Assembly: GCA_007449985.2 (NCBI GenBank)
Contig: VIIQ02000120.1
Coordinates: 1 to 64,000 of the forward strand
Length of the DNA: 64,000 nt
DNA from: Desmodesmus armatus
Lineage: Eukaryota; Chlorophyta; Chlorophyceae; Sphaeropleales; Scenedesmaceae
Direction: 5' to 3'
Each line of letters opens with the position of its first letter. Position 1 is the first letter of the stretch. The notes under the pieces are model-generated. The model worked only from the letters and a program-made list of their open reading frames with translations. It had not been told where the DNA came from and searched no databases. This document shows positions 1 to 9,867 of the stretch, in pieces. A program made the position numbers and the translations under genes.

Positions 1-608
1 CCCCCCGTCCTCCTGAACTCACCGCTGCATCAATCTGAATCCCCAGCAGCTCCGCCGCCCCGTGAACGTAGCTTGTGACCTCAATGCGGCTGACCACCCC
101 ACTTGTCACACTCATGGTGTCACCACCAATGGGGTAGCCCACCACCGTCACACCCTCCTGCATGCACAAAAAACACACACTTGATTGCATTGAACTCGAA
201 AAAGTGCATGGCATGCAACACATCTTATACCGCAGGCAGGTGTGAATGGTTTGCATGTGTGTTGGCAAATGCTCCCCCTCCCCAATGGGACTGAGGTCAG
301 CCCTTATCAAGGTGTGCCACAACAACGACAGGGTGGGAGGGACTATACTTTGTCCGCACCTGCAGCTGAAGCAGGCCTCCACCAACACCACCGGCTCCAC
401 TTGCCCTTCGCCCCCCCCCCCCCCCCACCTTTTCTTCACCTACCCCGCTCCTTCACCGACCCCTGTGGGCCCCGCAAGCCCCCCCCCCCACACACACAAA
501 CACTGAACACACCTGCAGCTGTGGCAGGCCTCCAAACACCACCGCTCCACGCCCTGCCAGAAGGCATCGTCCTCAACCGTCAACATGGCTGCAGACCAAC
601 GAACATAC

Positions 609-646
<38 letters not shown>

Positions 647-3600
647 GTGAGCAGCTTGGACCAGCTGGCACACAGCAGCAGCAACCACTGGCCAGCAAAC
701 GCAGGGTATCAGCAACGCGATAGCTGCATACGGGCTTGCGCAGAAAAACCTTGATCAGTCAAGACAGGCCCGTAGATGAACTTGAAGCAGTGTAACACTT
801 TCTCACTCACCGATGTCACACTCTGTCCCCACCGCCAGCACTGACGCCACATACTCTTGTCACTGCCACGCCGCTTCACCTTCACCTGAGCAGCCGGAAA
901 GGTGTGGGGGGGGGGGGTGGAGGGTAAGGGGAATGGGCGAACAACCCCAACCAGACAGCAACATCAGTGAAGTATGATGCCCCTTGATTCAAGTTGATCG
1001 GGGTTGTGCTGGCCCTCACCCTCCTTCTCCCCGAAACCCCCCTCCGCTCTCTGTATGGCTGCCTCCCACACCCCTTTCCTTCCCCCATCGGTAGGAGTCA
1101 CCTGTGTGTGGTGGTCCACGCAGTGTGCGTTGGTGAGGATGCGGCGCCCTGTTATCATGAAGCCGCTGCTGCTGCTGCTGTACTGCCGCTTGCGCTGCCA
1201 CGGCAGGCTGAAGTTGGGCTCAGTGTGTATGCAGAACACCTGCGGGGGGGGGGGGGGGGGTAAAGTGGCGCGGATCAGGCAATCGTACCCATTTACAGGA
1301 TGCTTGAGCTGTCTCAGTACAAGAGAGGCTGAAGTTGGGCTCAGTGTGTGTGCAAAACACCTGCAGGTACGAGGCGCAGGGAGGGGGGAGGAGGGGGAGC
1401 AAGGGAAGTTCAACAATCAGGCAACATAACCCGTTTACCTATATGCTAGGACAGGACCAGTACAAGGCAGGCTGAAGTTGGGCTGGGTGTATGCAGAACA
1501 CCTTGGGGGGGGGGGGTAAGGGGGGCAGGTGGCATGGGTCGGCGATCAACACTGTTTGCTTGTAAGCTTGAGCTGACACTGTGGGCTCCTGTTGCACAAA
1601 AACAGCAGCCTGTTGCCCTACACCCCAAGTCTCATACTGAGATGCTGCCTCCCATTTGCTGTTGCTGACAAAATATGTAGTGCACCCCCCCCCCCCCCCC
1701 GCCCTGCACACAAAACACCTGACGGCGTCACACACAATGTAGCTGAGACATACTGACACCAGGGGGGGGGGGGGGGCAAGGGGGCCTGACATCAACACCC
1801 GCAACACGTCACCCCCACACTGCTTTGTCAGTTTGGCACATTGCAAGGTGTCAGAACTGACAAAGCAGGTGTGGGGGTGACGTGTTGCGGGTGTTGATGT
1901 CAGACCCCCTTGCCCCCCCCCCCCCACCAAAACACATACGCGCACCCACACAACAGCTCGTAAAACACTTCAGCTGCAAAAGTGCCGCACCGTTTTCTTG
2001 CCCCACTTTCCTGTCCCGTTCATCACACCCCTCCCACACACGCGCACATACATAGATCAACACAAACTGAGTGCCAGCCTCCGACACCACTCAACCCTCC
2101 AGCAAGTGCAAGACCCCGTGTAGACACACCACCACCTTCACACAGGCTGCTGCTGCTCAACACAAGGAGTCCCCCTCAAGCAACAAGACCGAACGTCACA
2201 CCAATGCCAGCTGGGTCAGCTGCAACCTTCAATTCGCGCAGGCTGACCAAGCTAGTATTGAGGTGGCGTAGTGTGTGCCGATGGTGTAGGGTCTCCTGCC
2301 GACCACGTGCATACCCCCCCCCCCCCCCCCCCCCACCCACACCACACACTTGCAAGCCAAATTCAGCTGCAACACCACCACATCATTACTGCACTGCCAC
2401 AACACGGAAAACATCCACAGCCACATCATTATCTCTGCATCAGCTGCCCTGCGGCGTGGCCACCTCCCCTCCCCCAACACATACGCAGACCATGTCAAAA
2501 TGAGCACCGGCCTTCAGCATAACCCTCAGTCCACCACAACCTTCACCATGAGCAAGGCCCACGTGTGAACACAAACACCAGCACCTCCCCACTTGATAAA
2601 TCATCACAAACTGAGCACCAGCCTTCCAAACTGACCCTCAATCTGCCCAACCCTCAGCATAGGCAAGGCCCCTATGCGACCACAAACACCAGCACGTCTC
2701 CACATGCTGTTGCTGCTCAACACAAGGAGCTCCCCTCAAGCACCGTGACAACATCACAGCATTGCCAGCCGAGTCAGCTTCAACCCTTTTTGAATGTAGA
2801 TGAACTCAGCAGGTGTTGCTGTGACGTTGTGTATACCGATGTTGCCAGGGCACCTGCACCCCCCCCCCCCCCCCCCCCCCCGCACACACAGACACACAAA
2901 GACCGCACCAACGTACAGCACAAGCCGCTCGAACATTTGAAATGCAGCCACGGCCACACCAGTTGGTCTTTGTCAGCTGCCACGACGACGGATCCCCCCC
3001 CCACACCACCACCACTCACCCCCCCCCCCCCCCTGTAACCACTGTCACCTTATGGCGCCGCTGTCAGCAGTGCATCACGCCGACCATGCGATCAACCCAG
3101 AACAAGTCGAGGAAGACACACCCCATCCTCCTTTGGCGCAAGTCTGCCCTCCCCAAAGCTGCCGCCCCCAACCCACCACCACCACCACCACAACCCCCTT
3201 CCCAAAAACAAACAAACGTCAGGATCACTGCTACCATGGACGAGCCCCCCCCCCCCTCTGCAGCAGCTGAGGTGGTGCCACCCCTCATCCACACAGCTAT
3301 ACAAGTTATCTCTGTGACTAACACATTGTGACTTGCATGTTCATAGTATGCTAGCTACACATGCATCATCATGCCAAACACCATCCCCCCCCCCCCCCCA
3401 CCCAAACACACCCACCCACCAGAACCACTACTCACCTTGACCACTGCCTCCAGAATGGCATCACTGCTTCTTACAGCTCCCCACCAGCTGCTCCCTTCAG
3501 CAGTAGCAGACGTGGTGCCCCGCGCCCCTGCAGCCCCCCCCCCCCAAAACACCCCACTCCCCCCCCCCCCCCCCCCCCCCCCCCACACACACACGTATTC

Positions 3601-5316
3601 TCCGTGCCTAACACACACCGTGCACCCCCCCCCCCCAAAAAAACACACTCATTGTGTCTACACACACACCACCACCAAAACCACCCACTCACCTTTACCA
3701 CTGCCTCCATGATGGCATCACTGTCAGCAGTGAACTGCTTCTTGTGGTGGCTAAACGCCAGGGGGGGCTTGCCCCCTGCTGCTCCCGCTGCAGCAGCAGG
3801 GCCAGGGGCCTGCTCCCCCCCTGCAGCAGCAGATGTGGTGCCACCCCCACCCCCCCTGCGGCCTGCCCTGCGCTGCCGTCCACCGGTGCCCGCTGCTGCT
3901 GCTGCTGCATCGTCTGCTCCTGCTCCTGCTGCTGGTGCTTCAGGGCCTGCAGGAAGTGAAACATGCAGGGTACAGGTGACAATGGCAGTTACAACACGTC
4001 AACCACTGTGTCCAAGCCCTACACCCCTGGTGCTTCAGGGCCTGCAGGACGGGACGGCGACATGCAAGGTACACATGGCAGCTGTCAACTGCAGTACATC
4101 AAGCACTGTGTGCCAAAATCCATTAGTAAAATACTTTTCAATAAATAATAAAACCCCGGAATGGAGATTGGATGTGAACACACCCAAGGGTGCAGGACAG
4201 TTGCAGATCATCCGTACACCAAGCTGCTCCCCTGCTGTAGGGCTGCAACTGTCTGGGGAGAAAGTGCTGTAGTGCACATACGCTCATGGTAGAGCTTCAC
4301 TTGTGACTAAGTGCAGAAACAGCTTCAACACAGCTGTATGCGACTGCATACCTTTGGAGGCTCAGTCGGTGAGTGGGTGCCTGTGCATGGTTGTTTGTCT
4401 ACTGGGAAAGGGTGGGGGAGGGTGCAAACTGAAAGGGAGTGCAAGGCCGGCAAGCAATCACCACGACATTGTCTGGAGACAAAGTGGAGGCTGAGTCGGT
4501 GAGTGGGTGCCTGTGCATGGTTGTTTTCTACCACATGAAAGGATGTGTGTGTGTGGGGGGGGGGGGAGCTGAAAGGGAGTGCAAGGCCGGCCAGCAAGCA
4601 CCACAACATTGGCAGCCTGTCACCCTGCCCATTGGGCCACACAGGGAACAGCAAGCTTACGTTCCCTGGCCACCGTGGTTAGTTGGGGTTGAGACTGGCT
4701 GAAGCAATGGTGCCTTGTATGACTGACCTAGCTTGGCTGCCTGTAGTAACACCGCTGCTGTGTCATGTTCATTCTGCAGATGCTGCCACCCCTAAAACCT
4801 ACAACATCACTCCTCATCCCTAGTTGAACCCTACCCTGCCCCTAAACCCTGCGCACCTGCTGCTCTGCTGCCTCTGCCCCTGCCTGCTGCTGCTGCTGGT
4901 TGAGGTGAGGGCCCTCCATCCTCGTCCATCGCCATCTGAGAGTTTGTCTCCGTGGCCTACGTGAATAAAAGCAATCAGGCAGCATTGCAACAGTTACTCT
5001 ACTGCAGCAGACGCGCGAAGTGCTTCCTGTACACTTCAAGGAGCACCGGTGCAAGCTGGTGTTTCGTACTGAACAGATGAAAAGGCTCCAACATACTGGT
5101 TGTGCTTTCATATGAGCACATTGTGTTGAACTGGGTGAATGAGGTAAGCATGGTGTATGAATGGGGATCAGTTCTGCAGCTAACTGGGCTAAGGTTCTGC
5201 AGTGCTGCAGCCGCAGGTGGTAGTGTGCTGCCGAGGGTGCTGCTGCTGACCTGCTCTAGTTGCTCGTCATCAGACTTCTGGCGCTTCCTGGGAGGTGGTT
5301 TCGCTGTTTTGCCCAT
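1..5316 (-). CDS. DEG9: DEG9-type serine protease (HtrA/DegP family), 3' end outside the window
   Basis: ATP-independent Deg/HtrA serine protease of the plant DEG9 type, which in plants is nuclear/nucleolar. Exons on the minus strand: 5316-5251, 4956-4857, 3946-3693, 1239-1102, 885-811, 588-513, 157-23; all junctions are GT-AG and the phases agree. Exon 1 begins [14 protein letters not shown], a basic stretch that looks like a nuclear localisation signal. Exons 2-3 are Ala/Gly/Pro-rich linker ending in a DAIMEAVVK segment. Exon 4 carries [18 protein letters not shown] and the catalytic His in LTNAHCV; exon 5 reaches the catalytic Asp in ECDI; exon 7 has [12 protein letters not shown] and ends at LLGIQIDAA, just before the GNSGGP serine, which lies off the window. 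Exon 5 lacks one A (near 857) and exon 6 lacks one C (near 548) relative to the family frame; probably assembly errors, otherwise a pseudogene. Shares a roughly 430-bp divergent promoter region with the oxygenase. Confidence 0.9.
360..389 (-). repeat. Decoy copy of DEG9 exon 6 3' edge with donor
   Basis: A degenerate copy of the last ~30 bases of exon 6 (GGAGGCCTGC..CAGCTGCAG) followed by GTGCGG, lying downstream of the true donor inside the exon 6-7 intron. Its coding sense would be GGLLQLQ against GGLPQLQ in the true exon. Confidence 0.6.
610..642. repeat. (CAG)n microsatellite, about 11 units
   Basis: Uninterrupted CAG triplets inside the DEG9 intron between exons 5 and 6, about 20 bases upstream of the exon 6 acceptor in the sense direction. 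On the sense strand it is a CTG run in the polypyrimidine position. Confidence 0.9.
1325..1501 (-). repeat. Two decoy copies of DEG9 exon 4 5' edge with acceptor
   Basis: Copies at 1360-1325 and 1501-1465 match the first ~37 bases of exon 4 ([12 protein letters not shown]). Each is preceded in the sense direction by an AG. Both lie upstream of the true exon (1239-1102). They are separated from it and from each other by G/C-run sequence and lose the frame after the NFSL region. Confidence 0.8.
1762..1925. repeat. Long near-perfect inverted repeat (hairpin) in a DEG9 intron
   Basis: Left arm 1762-1831 and right arm 1857-1925, with a ~25-base loop. The arms pair over about 68 bases with one mismatch and one single-base indel by eye. 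The outer ends are the G and C homopolymers. It lies in the large intron between DEG9 exons 3 and 4, so it would be transcribed as a foldback in the pre-mRNA. Confidence 0.88.
2063..2790. repeat. Intron-internal imperfect direct repeats
   Basis: Segments near 2063-2240, 2496-2590 and 2605-2790 share long similar stretches, for example CTCAACACAAGGAG near 2157 and 2715 and ACAAACTGAG near 2063 and 2607. They are separated by poly-C runs. No coding signal was seen; this is the interior of the DEG9 exon 3-4 intron. Confidence 0.65.
3436..3520 (-). repeat. Decoy copy of DEG9 exon 3 3' edge with donor
   Basis: About 85 bases copy the end of exon 3 (sense reading [10 protein letters not shown] then GTGAGT, against [10 protein letters not shown] in the true exon) and its upstream TTSA.AE stretch. 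It sits downstream of the true exon (3946-3693) in the sense direction. A weaker third copy of the TTSAAAE part lies near 3240-3290. Confidence 0.75.
4022..4041 (-). repeat. Decoy copy of DEG9 exon 3 5' edge with acceptor
   Basis: CCTGCAG followed by GCCCTGAAGCACCAG, identical to the start of the true exon 3 at 3946, lying upstream of it in the sense direction. Confidence 0.65.
4355..4620. repeat. Tandem ~130-bp duplication in a DEG9 intron
   Basis: 4355-4488 and 4487-4620 share GTCGGTGAGTGGGTGCCTGT and CTGAAAGGGAGTGCAAGGCC with interstitial divergence; the second copy has acquired a GT/G run. Intronic, between exons 2 and 3. Confidence 0.8.
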
Positions 5317-5745
5317 GTTTGACGTTGCAAGGGAGCAGCCAGTTGCCGGCCTCAAGATCAGAGGCTTCTGACAAGAGCAGTAGATCGATCTGTAACCGCG
5401 AGTGTGTCTGTGTTGCGGCTGTGGACTCACGCTCGGCGGTCGATATGCAGGTGCCGTTTTCATTCTTTTCCAGACATAGCAAGGAAGCGAACCAGTTGAC
5501 AAACCTGCAGTTGGGGTTCAAACTGCTTAAACTGTCGGGTACACGAGTCTGCAGCTCTGATCGTTGATTGAGCAGTTCAGAATAACTGTATGCTTCCTGT
5601 GACACCGATTGCAGCAAGCTGGCAGCTTCACCTCAATCCTCCTCACCACCACAACAGCAACGTTCACCTTCAACGCTCCTGAGCGCTTTCAATTGTGGCT
5701 TTCGGCAGTCATCGTTTGATTCAACACCGCGTGTTCAGCCACGCC
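5317..5745. promoter_or_regulatory. Divergent intergenic region between DEG9 and the oxygenase
   Basis: About 430 bases separate the minus-strand DEG9 ATG from the first in-frame ATG of the plus-strand oxygenase. It must contain both promoters and 5' leaders. No TATA box or other defined element could be assigned with confidence. Confidence 0.5.
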
Positions 5746-8700
5746 ATGCAGCAGCCTCTCCAGGAGGTGCAGAACTGTCCACAGCAGTTGAGCAAGCAGT
5801 TGTCAAACCGTGAACGGAAAAGCAGCAGCAGCGCCTCCATGCAGCAGCCGCAGGCAAGCACGCAGGAATTGCTGCATGTCTTTGATCTGTCTGAGTTTCT
5901 GGGTCTGCAAGGGGGCAGCAGCCTTCTGCTGCTGTGCTGGAGCAGTGCAAGCAGTTGGCAGAGTGCCTGGTCAAAACAGGTTGCCTGGTGGTGAGTCTTG
6001 CTGCAGGATGCAACACAGGCTCATCATCAAATACTGTTTTTTATTTCAACGCAGCTGAGGCTAGGGCCCTTGCAGCAACCAAGGAAGCACTAGCACAGCG
6101 TGCCGCAGCGCAAACTGCCTGTCGTGCTAGCCATCTCTGTTGCAGCGACAAACAGGGTACTGTGCTGTGCAGCAGGCTTGCTAACAGCAGTGGCTTCTAC
6201 TGGCAGCTACTTTGCAGCGCCTGGTCGAGTGTGACGCCCCTCGGACAAGTCCACAGGGCTTGCAGCCCTGCTTGCAATCGCACCATAACAACCCCCGACC
6301 CACCCCTGCTCAACCCATCCCCTTGCTTGCCAGATATGTGACCCTTGTGTTCCTGCGTCGTCCAACAACACCTTTTTGCATTGATGGAGGACCACCCTTC
6401 CTCCCTGACCACTCCACACCCTCCACTTGCTCCCTACCACCACCACTTCTGCTCTGGACCCCCCCCCCCCCCCATGCCCCCTCCCCGCCCTCCCGCCCTT
6501 GCCTGCCAGATCCGTGACCCCCGTGTCCCTGCGTCGTCCAAAGACACCTTCCTGCACCTGATGGAGGACCCCCCTCCTGCTTCCCCCCATTTTTTGCTCC
6601 CTCACCACCTGCAACCACTGCCTCTCCTGCCTGACCCCCCCCCCCCTCCCCACCCTACCCTACCATCACCACCACCACCACCTCCACCACCACCTCAACC
6701 ACTATCAACCCTGCCCCCACTCCCCCCCTTTGCTCTGTAGATCCGTGACCCGCGTGTCCCTGCGTCATCCAACGACACCTTTTGGATTTGATGGAGGAAT
6801 ACTTTGGACGACCTGAGCAGGACAAAGCACCAGACGCACGGCCAGAGCTGGCTTACCAGGTGAAGGGGGGGGGGTGCTTGGGTATTGAGGGGGTGGAGTT
6901 GGGGGGGGGGGGACTTATCCCTCCACTCATATCCACCTATCCCCTTGGGATCTCAGGTGGTGGGTGGGTGGGGGGCAGGGACAGGCCTGCAACATCCTTG
7001 GGTTCTTGGGGGGGGGCAGGCAGGGGGCGAGCTCACATACAAGACAAGGGCAGACGTGTTTCTTACCGCACCAAGGCTGACAAGGCGCCTGACACACGGC
7101 CAGAGCTGGCTTACCAGGTGGGTTGAGGCCTGATGGTGGCCAAGCAGTAGGAGGAGGGGGGGGGTGCAGGGTGCAAGAAGTGGTGGAGACGTTTCATTTG
7201 TTTCATGCATGATGCTGCCGGCTTGGTGGAGCCCTCTGATATCGCCCTGCTGTCCTCTCCCCCTCCCCCCCCCCCCCCCCCTGCTGTGCAGGTTGGTGTG
7301 ACCCCTGAGGGCGTGGAGGTGCCCCGCTGTGTGGCTGACCCTGAGGGGTGCAGGGCAGCAATACCCCACTCCCCCCCCATCACATTTTGTGGGGCTGTAT
7401 GACCCTCCACAACCACTCAGCTGTTGCCCACCCCTGTCCCCCCCCCCCCCCCCCCCGCGCGCATCCACCCACCCACCCAACACGTCCCTGCGCCTGTGCA
7501 GGTTGGTGTGACCCCTGAGGGTGTTGAGGTGCCACGCTGTGTGGCTGACCCTGAGGGGTGCAGGGCAGCCGTTGAGGCATACCCACCAGAGCACAGACCA
7601 ACACTGCCCACAGGACCTGGTAAGTACTCTACCTCACACCTTTTTGGGTGTTTTTATCTTTGCTTTGGAAAGAACGGTCCTAAAACTTGCTGCTGCAAGT
7701 ATTCTCATTCAGGGTCAGGCCAGACGGCTGCTGTAGATTTAGCTGCTGACAATGGGGCCAGCACACCCAGTAGTAGTAGGGCGATGTGCTGTACGCGAGC
7801 CAGTGTTCAATGCAAGGATTCGACACACTGTCATTTTTGAGATGCAGTCAACATTGCTGCTGAGTGTTGCCCAATGGCTGCTGCTGCTACTGCTGCTGGT
7901 GTCGCTGCAGACGTCAAGTGGCGCTTCTTCTGGCGTGTTGGCAGCCGGCCAGAGCAGACTCAGTACCCTGAGCTCAACGCAGCACCAGTGGTGCCACAGG
8001 TGGGTGGAAGGTGTGTGTGGGTGCGTCTTTTTTGGGGGGGGGGGTTCCCCTAAATGGGAAGGGGCGTTATCGTGCCTGCGCATTCATCTACAGCTGCCCT
8101 GGCTTGTCTTCCTCCCCCCCCCCTCCATTCTTGCCTTTATTGTATCCCCCCACACCCCACCCCCACACCCACTCCTCAACCGGGAGCAGACGGAACTCCC
8201 GAGCTCAACGCAGCACCAGTGGTGCCACAGGTGGGTGGGGGGTACATGAGTTGCATCCGTGAAGTACATGACATGATGACCAGTCGTACTATTGACAGGA
8301 TAGTCTCAAAAAAAAGCTATCAGACACGCACAGGTTTTTTTTATCATAATGATGTTTCACCTGATACTTGTCTGATGTCGGTGCATCTCCTGGCACCCGC
8401 CTCCGGTCTCTGGGACCACTGATTGCCGCAGTGTGTGTCCACCGTCCCACCGTCCCTCCCTCGTACCCAGATCCTTTCTCCCCCCCCCCCCCCTCCCCGT
8501 GTTTACACACACTCACTGTCCACCCAAAAACATCCCCCCCCCCCCCCCCCCACACACACACACAAGGTCTGCCCCAGTGGTCATCTTCTCTGGACAATTG
8601 GGGCAGCAGTCTGCTGTCAGTACGGTCAGCACCATGGCAGCTCTGGGCTTTGGCCTGCCTGCCTCCTGCAACCCTCCCCACCTCAACCCCCGTCCATGTT

Positions 8701-9830
8701 ACCATCCTACCCCCCCCCCCCCCAAAGAATATAACCCCTGGCGCCTGCTCCAGTGTCACCAGCCCTGTTTGTCACCCTCCTGTCCACCTCCCCCCCCCCC
8801 CCCCCCCACACACACACAGGGCTGCCCCAGTGGTCATCCACCCTGGACAGTTGGAAGCAGCCACCTACTCTCAGCTGTCAGCACAGTCAGCACCATGGCA
8901 GCTCTGGGCTATGGCCTGCCCCCCCCCCCTTCCACCTCCCTCCGTGTCATCTCTCAACCTCCCACCTGGCTATCACCCCTGTCCTCTGCTCTTGCCCTGT
9001 TTGTCACTGTCTGGTTCACATGTCGCCCCCCCCCCCCCCTCGCCCCCACACACACATCTCTACCCACAGGGTCTGCCCCAGTGGTCTTCAACCCTGGACA
9101 GTTGGGGCAGCAGTCTGCTCTCAGCTGTCAGCACAGTCAGCACCATGGCAGCACTGGGTTTTGGCCTGCCCCCTGATGCCTTCAGCAAGCTGCTGTCTGG
9201 CGGCCCCCACCTGCTGGCCCCTACTGGCAGTGACCTGGACAAACACGGGGCAGTGGGGACGGTGCTGGCGGGGTTCCACTATGACCTCAACTTCATCACG
9301 GTATGGTGTGGCATGCTGTGTTGGGGGCCGGCCGGGCGGGGGGGGGGGGGGCGTCATGTGAACGGGGGATAGAGGGTGTCAGGGGATGTGGGGGTGAAAG
9401 GGGAACGGGGGGGTAGGGGGATGTGGGGTTTCCGGACAGCTTTGACTGGGAGTGGCATGGGGCAGTGGGCATGGTGCTGGCGGGGTTCCACTTGACCTCA
9501 ACTTCATCACGGTATGGTGTGGCAATGCGGGGGGGGGGGGGGGGTGCTCTGATGGTGGTGCTAGGGAGGGTGTTTTGTGAAAGGGGGGGGGGTAGGGATT
9601 GAGGTGGGGGCTATGGTGGGTGGGGGGTGCTAGGTGGGGTTCCCCCGCCCTTAGGGTGCTAGCACCCTATTCAGCATGGGTTTGGGGGGGGGGAGGATTG
9701 ATCTGATGGGGGGGCTCTGATGGTGGTGCTAGGGAGGGTGTTTTATGAAGGGGGAGGTAGTGGGATTGATCCAGGTGTGTGCTTGCAAGCACAGTCCCAT
9801 ACATGTAATAGACAACTGAGTACAAGCGCT

Positions 9831-9867
<37 letters not shown>

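Noticed and set aside
345..400. The 360-389 segment as a real DEG9 exon
   Set aside because: It duplicates the last residues of exon 6 and would repeat GGLPQLQ in the protein; the true exon 6 joins exon 7 in phase without it.
5999..6341. Possible extra oxygenase exon (AEARALAATKEALAQ) after exon 1
   Set aside because: The exon 1 donor and the exon 2 acceptor join in phase and match the family directly; this segment has no counterpart in the family I know, so it is treated as intron.
6345..6740. Proline-rich open frames over C-runs, here and at 3361-4272, 8368-9372, 57227-58162 and elsewhere
   Set aside because: They arise because CCC/CCN and GGG/GGN codons cannot form stops; they overlap introns and exon-edge copies of better supported genes in other frames.
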